Shown in pieces: positions 1-8,039 of a stretch of DNA of 64,000 nt. The stretch covers positions 71,775 to 135,774 of the forward strand of contig CAUQNX010000013.1 of the NCBI GenBank assembly GCA_963519845.1. Reading direction: 5' to 3'. This DNA is from Moellerella sp963519845 (lineage in GTDB: Bacteria; Pseudomonadota; Gammaproteobacteria; Enterobacterales; Enterobacteriaceae). The first letter of the stretch is position 1. Each line of letters opens with the position of its first letter. The position numbers and the translations under genes are program-made. The notes below the pieces were generated by a model. The model had not been told where the DNA came from, made no database searches, and was given only the letters and a program-made list of their open reading frames with translations.

Positions 1-773
1 ATCGACGTGATTATGAACAAGCAATTAATGATCAAACTGCATTATTAATGAAAGTTCATACCAGTAACTACAGTATCGAAGGATTTACCGCTGAAGTTGA
101 TAGCGCTGAGCTGGCTGAAATTGGCAAAAAATACCAGCTGCCTACCGCGATTGATCTGGGTAGCGGCTCTATGATTGATATGACGCAATATGGGCTACCT
201 GCTGAGCCTATGCCACGAGCTTATCTCTCGCAAGGTATTGATCTAGTTTCAATCTCAGGTGACAAATTATTGGGTGGTCCGCAAGCTGGGATCATTCTGG
301 GTAAAAAACGCTGGATTGAGGCAATACAGAAGCACCCATTAAAACGGGCGTTGCGGGTAGATAAAATGACCTTGGCCGCGTTGGAAGCGACATTAAAACT
401 GTATCTTAATCCTGAAAAACTCACAGAACAGCTGCCGACGCTCCGCTGGCTGACCAGAGATGCGCAAGAGATTAAAGCGCTGGCTGAGCGCCTATTACCA
501 TTAGTGCAACCAAATTACCAAACTCAGTTTAGTATTGAGGCCACGCCATGTCTTTCGCAAATTGGTAGTGGTTCATTACCAGTAGATCGACTGCCAAGTT
601 GGGCTATTACTTTTACGCCCCTTGATGGTCGGGGAAGTACTCTGGAGAAATTGGCGGCTCATTGGCGTCAATTACCAAAACCAGTAATAGGTCGAATGAA
701 AGAGGGCCGTCTATGGCTGGATTTACGTTGTCTAGACGATGAGAATGAATTTTCACAGGCTTTATTAAAATGA
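1..773 (+). CDS. selA: L-seryl-tRNA(Sec) selenium transferase, 3' part (5' end outside window)
   Basis: SelA is a PLP enzyme that converts seryl-tRNA(Sec) to selenocysteyl-tRNA(Sec) using selenophosphate. The open frame runs in from the window edge (codons from base 3), so no start is assigned; roughly the C-terminal 256 residues are present. The PLP-lysine motif SGDKLLGGPQAG lies near base 255-290, and the MKVHTSNYSI and HPLKRALR-DKMTL stretches are typical of enterobacterial SelA. The stop overlaps the selB start by 4 bases (ATGA), indicating translational coupling in a selAB operon, the arrangement known in E. coli. Identification is firm; only the N-terminal part is missing. Confidence 0.97.
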   Translation, partial: RRDYEQAINDQTALLMKVHTSNYSIEGFTAEVDSAELAEIGKKYQLPTAIDLGSGSMIDMTQYGLPAEPMPRAYLSQGIDLVSISGDKLLGGPQAGIILGKKRWIEAIQKHPLKRALRVDKMTLAALEATLKLYLNPEKLTEQLPTLRWLTRDAQEIKALAERLLPLVQPNYQTQFSIEATPCLSQIGSGSLPVDRLPSWAITFTPLDGRGSTLEKLAAHWRQLPKPVIGRMKEGRLWLDLRCLDDENEFSQALLK

Positions 774-2638
774 TATTTGCGACAGCGGGTCATGTCGACC
801 ATGGAAAAACATCCTTAATTCAGGCAATAACGGGTATTGATACCGCTCATTTGCCTGAGGAGAAAAAACGGGGTATGACCATTGATTTAGGTTATGCCTA
901 TTGGCCTCAAGCCGATGGCACCTCGGTTGGTTTTATCGATGTCCCGGGACATGAAAAGTTTCTCGCAAATATGTTGGCAGGAATTGGCGGAATTAATCAC
1001 GCGCTTTTAGTGATTGCTTGTGATGATGGGATTATGGCGCAAACGTTAGAGCATCTGGCGATCCTTCGATTGGCTGGCTGTCCTAACATCACAGTGATAT
1101 TAACTAAGGCTGATAGAGTCACGCCTCAACGTATCGAAGAAGTTCGTATTCAAGCCATCAATGAATTGGCTCGACAAGGTTGGCAACAGTGCTCGCTATT
1201 TATAACATCGGTGATAAATGGCGATGGTATCGATCAACTTCGAGATTATCTGCAATCTACTCATCAACAAGATGGTGTTTCGCGATCAGTGTCACAACGA
1301 TTTCGCTTGGCCATTGACCGTGTTTTTAGTGTAAAAGGCGCTGGATTAGTTGTAACTGGTACTGTTCTGGCTGGGCAGGTTAATGTGGGTGACCAGCTGT
1401 GGGTGACAGGGGCGGATAAAACAGTTCGTGTCAGAGGTCTGCATGCTCAAAACCAAAGTGTTGAGACAGCACAAGCGGGAGATCGCATCGCTTTAAATAT
1501 CACCGGTGATATCGATAAAGAGGCGATATCACGTGGTGAATGGTTACTGGCAAAACAGCCTCCGCAGGCGGCTTCTCGGATATTGGTTGAATTACAAAGC
1601 GATGTTCCACTGACACATTGGCAGCCATTACATCTTTATCATGGTGCTAGCCATATAACGGGCCGAGTTTCATTACTGAATCCATCCAATGAGCCGCCAT
1701 TTTTAGCTGAGCTGGTGTTAGATACTCCTTTATGGTTGGTCGATAATGATCGCCTGATTCTTCGAGATATCAGTGCACGTCAGACATTAGGCAGCGCGCG
1801 AGTGATCCAATTATATTCGCCGCGCCGTGGTAAGCGCCAGCCTGCATTTCTATTGTGGTTGTCTCAACTTGCACAAGCTACTGATGAGCTAGCTTTTCTA
1901 CAACTTCAATTACCTCGAGGTGAATTGAATGTTGAAGATTATGCTTGGGCGCGCCAGTTGACCGCCTCTGCTTTGGATCGCCTAATATCTCAGGTTGATG
2001 TTATTCGTTCTGGTAATCTGCTCTTATCGCGTTTTAATGCGCAGTTAGCCAAATCAGCGTTATTGCAAATCTTAGAAGAATATAACCAACTACATAGTGA
2101 TCAAATTGGTGTGGGGCGCTCTCGTTTAAAACGCATGGCACTGCCTGTTCTCAATGAGTTGCTGGCGTTTATGTTGATTAGCGAATTGATTGAGGAAGGT
2201 AAGATTATTCAGACACGGGGTTGGCTACATATGCCAGAGCATGGTCTGGTATTTGATGCCCAACAAGATCTTTTATGGCAAAAAATTGTTCCGCTATTTA
2301 ATCAAACTGACCCATGGTGGATACGTGATCTAGCCAGTGAAGTTGCTGAAGATGAAGTGATTATTCGTAGTTTATTGAAGAAAGCTGCGCAGCTTGGCCT
2401 TGTGACGGCAATTGTCCGCGATCGTTATTACACTAGCGAGCAGGTAACAAGATTTGCCAATATCATATTAAAATATCATGAAAAAGAAGGGTTTATCACA
2501 GCGGCTAATTTCCGTGATGAATTAGGCGTTGGCCGAAAATTAGCAGTTCAAATCCTTGAGTTTTTCGATAAAACAGGTTTTACCCGACGAAAAGGTGATC
2601 AACACTATCTACGTGATAGTGGGTTATTTAGTCACTAA
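770..2638 (+). CDS. selB: selenocysteine-specific elongation factor SelB
   Basis: SelB is the GTPase that delivers selenocysteyl-tRNA(Sec) to UGA codons marked by a SECIS hairpin. At 622 residues it is close to the E. coli length of about 614. The P-loop GHVDHGKT is at residues 7-14, DVPGHEKF (G3) near residue 58, and TKAD (G4) follows. The C-terminal half carries the series of winged-helix domains that bind SECIS RNA. It overlaps selA by 4 bases. A hairpin follows the stop. The nearby molybdenum-binding protein fits the usual link between selenocysteine and formate dehydrogenases, although no such enzyme is in this window. Confidence 0.97.
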   Translation: MIFATAGHVDHGKTSLIQAITGIDTAHLPEEKKRGMTIDLGYAYWPQADGTSVGFIDVPGHEKFLANMLAGIGGINHALLVIACDDGIMAQTLEHLAILRLAGCPNITVILTKADRVTPQRIEEVRIQAINELARQGWQQCSLFITSVINGDGIDQLRDYLQSTHQQDGVSRSVSQRFRLAIDRVFSVKGAGLVVTGTVLAGQVNVGDQLWVTGADKTVRVRGLHAQNQSVETAQAGDRIALNITGDIDKEAISRGEWLLAKQPPQAASRILVELQSDVPLTHWQPLHLYHGASHITGRVSLLNPSNEPPFLAELVLDTPLWLVDNDRLILRDISARQTLGSARVIQLYSPRRGKRQPAFLLWLSQLAQATDELAFLQLQLPRGELNVEDYAWARQLTASALDRLISQVDVIRSGNLLLSRFNAQLAKSALLQILEEYNQLHSDQIGVGRSRLKRMALPVLNELLAFMLISELIEEGKIIQTRGWLHMPEHGLVFDAQQDLLWQKIVPLFNQTDPWWIRDLASEVAEDEVIIRSLLKKAAQLGLVTAIVRDRYYTSEQVTRFANIILKYHEKEGFITAANFRDELGVGRKLAVQILEFFDKTGFTRRKGDQHYLRDSGLFSH

Positions 2639-2652
2639 TACTGCAAAAACAA

Positions 2653-2675
2653 GATAGCGGCGTTTAACCGCTATC
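2653..2675 (-). terminator. hairpin between selB and the molbindin gene
   Basis: GATAGCGG at 2653-2660 pairs with CCGCTATC at 2668-2675 around a 7-base loop. On the minus strand it is followed by a T-rich run (TTGTTTTTGC), so it probably terminates the molbindin transcript. On the plus strand the tail after the hairpin is weak. Confidence 0.6.
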
Positions 2676-2687
2676 AGTTATTCCAAT

Positions 2688-3119
2688 CTACTCTTTTATG
2701 GTTGCTAGCATAACGCTAGAGGCTTTAATTAATGCTAGGATCTCATGACCTTTAGCCAATTTCATATCCTGCAAACTTTCATTAGTGATAATCGCTGTGA
2801 TTTCAACGCCTTTATCTGTCACCATATGAACAGTGCTGTTTACCGCGCCTTCGATAATATTCGAGACTTTACCTTTAAACTGGTTACGGGCAGAAAAGAT
2901 CAAACCACAATCAGGTTTAGCTAACACAACCCATGGAGCTTTGATAATCGCCACTGCGGTTTTGCCTTTTACTAGGCCAAGCGCTTTGCAGCTTTCCTGG
3001 GTAATAATGGTGGTTAGCTGTTCTCCATCACCAAGTAAGAGAACGACTTCATTATTGACCGCGCCGACTTTAATTTCACTGATGGTGCCTTTAAGCTGAT
3101 TACGAGCAGATACCTGCAT
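2688..3119 (-). CDS. tandem-TOBE molbindin (Mop/ModG-like molybdate-binding protein)
   Basis: A cytoplasmic molybdate or tungstate binding protein of the molbindin family. Two similar TOBE/Mop repeats are visible, each starting with SARNQ(L/F)KG and containing GAVN: residues about 1-66 and 73-139. The 143-residue length matches double-domain molbindins such as ModG. The start chosen is ATG 3119, because the sequence MQVSARNQLKG begins the first domain directly; an open-frame extension to 3176 would add 19 non-homologous residues. The gene is transcribed toward selB. Its role is probably molybdenum storage or homeostasis for molybdoenzymes. An inverted repeat (CGATA-N11-TATCG) lies about 65-85 bases upstream. 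Confidence 0.85.
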   Translation of the reverse strand: MQVSARNQLKGTISEIKVGAVNNEVVLLLGDGEQLTTIITQESCKALGLVKGKTAVAIIKAPWVVLAKPDCGLIFSARNQFKGKVSNIIEGAVNSTVHMVTDKGVEITAIITNESLQDMKLAKGHEILALIKASSVMLATIKE

Positions 3120-3366
3120 GATGAACCCACTTTTAAAGTGAAAATCGTGATTGGATAGTAAAACGTAATTTAGCATAAGAAACGATATTTTATACCTTTA
3201 TCGATTAGTCTATCACGTGATGCTCACAATATAACAAAATTCCCGATCATCAATATTATCCTGCTAAATGATTCACAATATCTTCTTAGTTCCGCACTGG
3301 AATTTGACTTAATTACTGCTAGTATTAAAGTTATGTTTAGTTAAAAACGAAGAGGTAGATATAGAT

Positions 3367-3377
3367 ACGGTAGCATT
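3367..3377 (+). promoter_or_regulatory. ops-like motif (candidate RfaH recruitment site)
   Basis: ACGGTAGCATT shares the CGGTAGC core of the RfaH-recruiting ops element (consensus GGCGGTAGCNTG) but lacks the leading GG and the final G. It lies about 410 bases upstream of two genes for UDP-uronate synthesis, the kind of operon RfaH controls. No complete 39-base JUMPStart precedes it, so this is tentative. Confidence 0.35.
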
Positions 3378-3387
3378 AAGTCATCAC

Positions 3388-3488
3388 GCTCTGGCCATAG
3401 CGAATCGATTGATGGTGATTCCTGTAATGTGTGCGAAATTTTGTGCCAACCGGGGGGGAGGGGACACCAGAGACGCTATGGTCGGGGT
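3388..3488 (+). ncRNA. unidentified structured element (long hairpin with G-rich interior)
   Basis: A helix of up to 15 pairs closes this element: 3388-3402 with 3474-3488, whose core is GGCCATAGCG against CGCTATGGTC with one G-U pair. Inside, TGGTG at 3413-3417 can pair with CACCA at 3465-3469. It does not match tRNA(Sec), 4.5S, 6S, tmRNA or RNase P RNA as far as I can tell by eye. It could be a leader structure of the gla-ugd transcript, a small RNA, or a remnant of a mobile element. Strand is assumed from the downstream genes. Confidence 0.4.
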
Positions 3489-3783
3489 ACTCTTTAGAGT
3501 TTCAAATAATAGCTTTGATTAACTTTTTATGATTACTCAAGAAAATCTGAACGAATATTATCCTGCGATTAAAATCCTGTTTTGATATCTAATATCCAAC
3601 TTCAATCTATATACCCTGACTCAGGCTAATTTGAGACACAGAGTGACTAATGAGTGCTTTTTTGCGACTATAGTGACTTAACTTGTATCGATAATAGCAA
3701 TCCTAGAAAATCGAACCCGCTATACTCCTATGTTTCAAGTGGTAAGATTGTTCGCCACCTTTCAACTTTCGAAGATCATAACT

Positions 3784-4785
3784 ATGAAATATTTAATAAC
3801 AGGAAGTGCAGGTTTTATCGGTTTTAGTTTATGCCAACGTTTACTTAGTGAAGGTCATGAAATTATTGGTCTAGATAATATGAATGCCTATTATGATCAG
3901 GGGCTAAAACAATCTCGTCTTCATATTCTCGAAAAGTATGACCATTTTCGTTTTATTCCTATCGATATCACCGATAGAGAAAAAATTATTGTGCTTTTTA
4001 CGCAAGAAAATTTTGATCGCGTGATCCATCTTGCGGCACAAGCGGGTGTTCGTTACTCGCTGCAAAATCCTTTTGCCTATGCGGATAGTAATTTAATGGG
4101 TCACTTGGCTATTCTAGAAGGTTGTCGCCAAGCCAAGGTTAAACATCTGGTTTATGCATCTTCCAGCTCGGTTTATGGCATGTCAGAGCAGATGCCTTTT
4201 ACCACTGATACCGCCACCGACCATCCGGTATCACTCTATGCGGCGACCAAAAAAGCCAATGAATTGATGGCGCACTCTTATTCTCATCTTTATCAACTGC
4301 CTACTACTGGACTGCGTTTCTTTACCGTTTATGGTCCATGGGGTCGTCCTGATATGGCATTATTTAAATTCACCAAGGCTATTTTATCCGGTGAATCCAT
4401 AGATGTTTATAATAACGGCAATCTGAGCCGTGATTTCACTTTCATTGATGATATTGTCGAAGGTATCGTACGAATTTCCGATATAATTCCACAATCGAAC
4501 CCCGAGGTGAGTTGTTCATCACCGGCAGAAAGTAGCGCCCCTTACCGTATCTATAATATTGGTAATGGTCAGCCCGTTAAATTAATGGATTTTATCTCTG
4601 CCTTGGAAAAAGCCTTGGGCAAAGAGGCCATTAAAAATATGCTGCCGATGCAGGCGGGGGATGTTTATGCCACTTGGGCCGATACGGAAGACTTGTTTAA
4701 GCAAACCGGTTATCGCCCGAAAGTCTCGATTGAACAAGGTGTTAATGCCTTTGTTGATTGGTATCGTACTTATTATCACGTCTAA
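3784..4785 (+). CDS. UDP-glucuronate 4-epimerase (UDP-GlcA to UDP-GalA)
   Basis: An extended short-chain dehydrogenase of the Gla/LspL/WbnF type that interconverts UDP-glucuronate and UDP-galacturonate. The NAD motif GSAGFIG is at residues 7-13, SSSVYG follows near residue 125, and the catalytic Tyr-x-x-x-Lys is in YAATKKAN. ATG 3784 is preferred because it starts directly at the Rossmann strand (MKYLITGSAG), giving 333 residues; the open frame from 3730 adds 18 unrelated residues. It is followed after 28 bases by ugd, which makes its substrate. The pair would supply UDP-GalA for the lipopolysaccharide core or a surface polysaccharide. The symbol is withheld because several names are in use. 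Confidence 0.88.
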   Translation: MKYLITGSAGFIGFSLCQRLLSEGHEIIGLDNMNAYYDQGLKQSRLHILEKYDHFRFIPIDITDREKIIVLFTQENFDRVIHLAAQAGVRYSLQNPFAYADSNLMGHLAILEGCRQAKVKHLVYASSSSVYGMSEQMPFTTDTATDHPVSLYAATKKANELMAHSYSHLYQLPTTGLRFFTVYGPWGRPDMALFKFTKAILSGESIDVYNNGNLSRDFTFIDDIVEGIVRISDIIPQSNPEVSCSSPAESSAPYRIYNIGNGQPVKLMDFISALEKALGKEAIKNMLPMQAGDVYATWADTEDLFKQTGYRPKVSIEQGVNAFVDWYRTYYHV

Positions 4786-4813
4786 TTCTTAGCAGGAATT
4801 TGAGAGGTCAGTT

Positions 4814-5980
4814 TTGAAAATAGCTATTGCCGGTACAGGCTACGTCGGTTTATCCAATGCCATGTTACTGTCACAGAATCACCAAGTCGTCGCGCTCGAT
4901 ATCATCCCTGAAAAAGTGGCGATGCTGAATAATAAGCAGTCACCCATTGTCGATACCGAAATCGAACAGTTCTTGCGCGAAAAAACACTCAATTTCCGTG
5001 CAACGGAAGATAAAATCGATGCTTATCAAGGGGCACAATATGTGATTGTCGCCACGCCAACGGATTACGACCCAAAGACTAACTATTTTAAAACCACGTC
5101 CGTTGAAGCCGTTATTCACGATGTGAATAAAATTAATCCCGCGGCCACTATCATCGTAAAATCCACTATTCCGGTCGGCTTTACTGAACGTCTGCGCGAA
5201 GAGTTTGGTTATACTAACGTGATTTTCTCTCCTGAGTTTTTACGCGAAGGGCGTGCTCTGTGGGATAACTTATATCCTTCTCGCATCGTCGTGGGAGAAC
5301 GCTCTGAGCGTGCGCAGATTTTTGCTGATTTATTGCTGGAAGGCGCAATTAAAAAAGATGTACCAGTACTCTTTACCGATGGTACTGAAGCGGAAGCGGT
5401 TAAATTATTTGCCAATACCTATCTGGCGATGCGTGTCGCTTACTTTAATGAGTTAGATACTTACGCTGAAAGTCGTGGCCTGAATGCGCGTCAAATCATT
5501 GAAGGTGTGGCGCTCGATCCGCGTATTGGTGACCATTATAATAACCCCTCTTTCGGTTATGGCGGCTACTGTTTACCGAAAGATACCAAGCAGTTACTGG
5601 CTAACTATGACGACGTGCCAAACAATTTAATCAATGCGATTGTGGAATCTAACCGTACGCGCAAAGATTTTATCTCTGATTCGATTATTGCTAAAGCCCC
5701 GCGTAAAGTGGGTGTTTATCGCTTAGTGATGAAATCGGGTTCTGATAATTTTCGTGCTTCTGCGGTGCAAGGAATAATGAAGCGCATCAAAGCCAAAGGT
5801 ATCGAAGTAGTGGTCTATGAGCCGGTACTGACTGAGCCTGAGTTCTTCCGCTCGAAAGTAATCAATGACTTGGCGGAATTTAAAGCTGAATGCGATATTA
5901 TTCTAGCCAACCGTATGGTGCCTGAATTAGAAGATGTGGTCGATAAAGTTTATACGCGGGATCTATTCGGTAGCGATTAA
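4814..5980 (+). CDS. ugd: UDP-glucose 6-dehydrogenase, copy 1
   Basis: Oxidises UDP-glucose to UDP-glucuronate with two NAD. It has 388 residues, the E. coli Ugd length. The Rossmann motif GTGYVG is at residues 7-12, and the catalytic cysteine is C253 in GYGGYCLPKDTKQ. The start is TTG at 4814 with GAGAGG six bases upstream; the second copy uses ATG at the same place. The product differs from copy 2 (51416-52582, minus strand) at only 8 of 388 positions by my count. It forms an operon with the 4-epimerase and is followed by a palindromic repeat. Confidence 0.96.
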   Translation: MKIAIAGTGYVGLSNAMLLSQNHQVVALDIIPEKVAMLNNKQSPIVDTEIEQFLREKTLNFRATEDKIDAYQGAQYVIVATPTDYDPKTNYFKTTSVEAVIHDVNKINPAATIIVKSTIPVGFTERLREEFGYTNVIFSPEFLREGRALWDNLYPSRIVVGERSERAQIFADLLLEGAIKKDVPVLFTDGTEAEAVKLFANTYLAMRVAYFNELDTYAESRGLNARQIIEGVALDPRIGDHYNNPSFGYGGYCLPKDTKQLLANYDDVPNNLINAIVESNRTRKDFISDSIIAKAPRKVGVYRLVMKSGSDNFRASAVQGIMKRIKAKGIEVVVYEPVLTEPEFFRSKVINDLAEFKAECDIILANRMVPELEDVVDKVYTRDLFGSD

Positions 5981-5988
5981 TACCCGTT

Positions 5989-6095
5989 ATAATTCAAACT
6001 GTAGCTATGTTCTCTGTGCTTAGCCACCCGAATCACATACTCATGTATGCTTATCGGGATGGCTTCACCGGCTGCTTTGCTACAGCTTGAATTAT
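5989..6095. repeat. palindromic interspersed repeat (MITE-like)
   Basis: The ends ATAATTCAAACTGTAGC (5989-6005) and GCTACAGCTTGAATTAT (6079-6095) form a 17-base inverted repeat with one mismatch. The centre folds again (CCCGA..CATAC-tcat-GTATG..TCGGG). It resembles short non-coding palindromic repeats I associate with Proteus, Photorhabdus and related genomes. It sits just after the ugd stop and could also end transcription. Confidence 0.75.
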
Positions 6096-6120
6096 TTTAG
6101 TTATTATCAATGCTAATTAA

Positions 6121-6756
6121 TTAGCATGCTTCGTATTCGTTTATTGCTTGTGTTAGTGATGCAATATTTGAGTCACAGAGATGGCGTTTGAGTGCGTTAA
6201 ATTTCACTTCTGGCCAATCATAAATTTTCAAGGCTAATAATTGGTTAACCACTTCTGGCGGGAATCGCAGTTTTATCGGTTTCGCTGGATTACCGCCAAC
6301 GATAGTGTAAGGCTCAACATCTTTGGTAACCACTGCATTAGCCGCAATAATGGCCCCTTCACAAATGGTAATCCCCGGCATGATGATGGAGCGCATACCG
6401 AGCCAAGCGCCGTCTTGAATACAAGTATCGCCTTTGCCAATGTAGGCATCTTGAATATATTCAACAAATGGATATAAGCAAAACCAATCCGCTCTGTGGG
6501 TATGATTGCCGCCCATTAGGATCAGCGCTTCTGCACCAATACAAACATAGTCGCCAATAATCAGTTTATCTATCTGCCATTGGGGTTCCCATGCTTTTAA
6601 ACTAAAGGGATCGCCATATAAATAGCGTACTACCGATTTTTCAAAGCCATCATCCCAATAATGACTGTAATAACTGTGGGTGCCCTTGATGGAGATATTG
6701 GGATTACTAACGGTGAGATGAAGAAATTCGACGTTAGACCAATGTTTTTCGTTCAT
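6121..6756 (-). CDS. CatB/Vat-type xenobiotic acetyltransferase (left-handed beta-helix)
   Basis: A 211-residue hexapeptide-repeat acyltransferase of the type B chloramphenicol/streptogramin acetyltransferase family. The features are NPNI..G..SYYS near the N terminus, DKLIIGDYVCIG, the HR-x-DW signature with the candidate catalytic His at residue 87 (GNHTHRADW), isoleucine-rich hexapeptides, and the closing VGGNPAKPIKLRF. These enzymes use acetyl-CoA and act as trimers in the cytoplasm. Chromosomal members do not always confer resistance, so the substrate is unknown. The gene is convergent with ugd across the palindromic repeat and stands alone on the minus strand. Confidence 0.85.
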   Translation of the reverse strand: MNEKHWSNVEFLHLTVSNPNISIKGTHSYYSHYWDDGFEKSVVRYLYGDPFSLKAWEPQWQIDKLIIGDYVCIGAEALILMGGNHTHRADWFCLYPFVEYIQDAYIGKGDTCIQDGAWLGMRSIIMPGITICEGAIIAANAVVTKDVEPYTIVGGNPAKPIKLRFPPEVVNQLLALKIYDWPEVKFNALKRHLCDSNIASLTQAINEYEAC

Positions 6757-6927
6757 GGTAATGACCTTAATGGTGATTTATTTTCAGTTACCATAGAATG
6801 CTTGCCTATGGTGATGTATTCGCACTCAAAACACATCACACTCAGCCAATTCGTGGCTGCTTTAACAGTGGATTTTTGCTCATAAACTATCTGCCGTTTA
6901 TTATCGATTTCGATGACGTATTATAAT

Positions 6928-6965
6928 AAAAAATGCGATCTTTACCATTAAGATAAAAGATCGCA
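6928..6965 (-). terminator. rho-independent terminator of the kinase-permease-hydrolase operon
   Basis: On the minus strand, TGCGATCTTT (6965-6956) pairs with AAAGATCGCA (6943-6934) and is followed by six T (6933-6928). It lies 40 bases past the stop of the phosphotriesterase-family gene. Confidence 0.85.
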
Positions 6966-7005
6966 CTGTTTAGCTGAGGCACTTTTAACGTGAAAAGCTA
7001 AAGGT

Positions 7006-8037
7006 TTATGCTAGTAAATTAGCCGGATTATCGACGCATAAACGATCAATAATCTTACGGTCAATACCTTGCTTAGCGAGTAAAGATAAGAAGACATTAG
7101 GTACAAATCCCCAGCCATTACCGCCATTTTTAGCCCACATCTGTTTTAAGAAAACATCATGACTTAATACGATTTGATCGGCATAACCGAGATTAATGAG
7201 TTTAGCCACGGCTTCCACAGTATCGGTAACTGTTGGGGCAACACCTTCTTTCGGAAAGGAGATATCTAAACCTATCATGTCGAACTCCAGCCAAACGCCT
7301 CTATCTAGCATACGACATTGATATTCAATATCTTTACCCGATGGATCTGAATGCGCTAATGATATTTTGGCTGGATTAACACCCATCTCTTTGATCAAAA
7401 TATCTAACACTTCATCGCCACGACGCTGCCATCCCGGCATATGAATATTCATTGAGACATGGTTGTTATTTTTTTGCGCTAATGATGCCGCGCGTAGGCT
7501 ATTTTTTTCACCTTCAGTAAAGAGCGGAGAAACACCAATTTCACCAATCATTCCAGCTCGGATATTAGTGCCATCAATGCCTTCATTGAGCTCTTTATCG
7601 ATCATGCGTGCCATCACATCAATGCTATCAACTAAACGCGCGCCCTCAAATTTCTCGATATATAAGCCCGATGAAGCAACGACATTAATACCTGTTTTCA
7701 GAGCAACTTCATGTAGCTGACGAATATCACGACCAATGGCTTCAGATCCTGTGGCATCAACTAATGTTTTGCCACCTAATTCTTTGAAATTATTCACTTC
7801 ATAAATAACATCATCAATCGGTTTTTTATCCATATTGTCACAGCAACAGTATGGATCGTGTTTGAGTCCCCATTGAATATCAGCGCTAACCTTTTTATCC
7901 ACTAATATATGAGAGAAATCATAGTAAGGCTCATCGACTACTGAAGATAAGTCATTAAATAGATGCTCGTGAGGTAATGTGAGCCCCATATCTTCTTTTT
8001 TTACTGGTCCTGTAACCGTTTGAATATAACCTTTCAT
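7006..8037 (-). CDS. phosphotriesterase-family metal-dependent hydrolase (PHP/lactonase-like)
   Basis: An amidohydrolase-superfamily TIM barrel of 343 residues in the phosphotriesterase family (PF02126). The metal ligands are visible: H23 and H25 in PHEHL, E166 in GEIG at the bridging position that is a carbamylated Lys in true phosphotriesterases, H199, H229 in LAHSDPS, and D294 in LSHDVF. The Glu bridge resembles E. coli PHP and lactonase-like members, so the natural substrate is more likely a lactone or sugar ester than an organophosphate. Last gene of the minus-strand operon, 2 bases after the permease gene, with a terminator behind it. The substrate is unknown. Confidence 0.85.
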   Translation of the reverse strand: MKGYIQTVTGPVKKEDMGLTLPHEHLFNDLSSVVDEPYYDFSHILVDKKVSADIQWGLKHDPYCCCDNMDKKPIDDVIYEVNNFKELGGKTLVDATGSEAIGRDIRQLHEVALKTGINVVASSGLYIEKFEGARLVDSIDVMARMIDKELNEGIDGTNIRAGMIGEIGVSPLFTEGEKNSLRAASLAQKNNNHVSMNIHMPGWQRRGDEVLDILIKEMGVNPAKISLAHSDPSGKDIEYQCRMLDRGVWLEFDMIGLDISFPKEGVAPTVTDTVEAVAKLINLGYADQIVLSHDVFLKQMWAKNGGNGWGFVPNVFLSLLAKQGIDRKIIDRLCVDNPANLLA

Positions 8038-8039
8038 AT

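Larger units (their letters stand above)
3120..3783. other. intergenic region between molbindin and gla-ugd genes, with regulatory-looking structure
   Basis: No credible coding frame is seen. From left to right it holds an imperfect inverted repeat at 3183-3203 just upstream of the molbindin gene, an AT-rich stretch, an ops-like motif at 3367-3377, a strong hairpin with a G-rich interior at 3388-3488, and about 290 bases of AT-rich leader before the epimerase gene. The G-rich interior (seven consecutive G at 3452-3458) stands out against the AT-rich surroundings. Confidence 0.6.

Noticed and set aside
3388..3488. Structured element considered as tRNA(Sec) (selC) because of the nearby selAB genes
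   Set aside because: No acceptor stem with CCA end, no TTCGA-type loop and no UCA anticodon arm can be fitted; the closing helix is too long.
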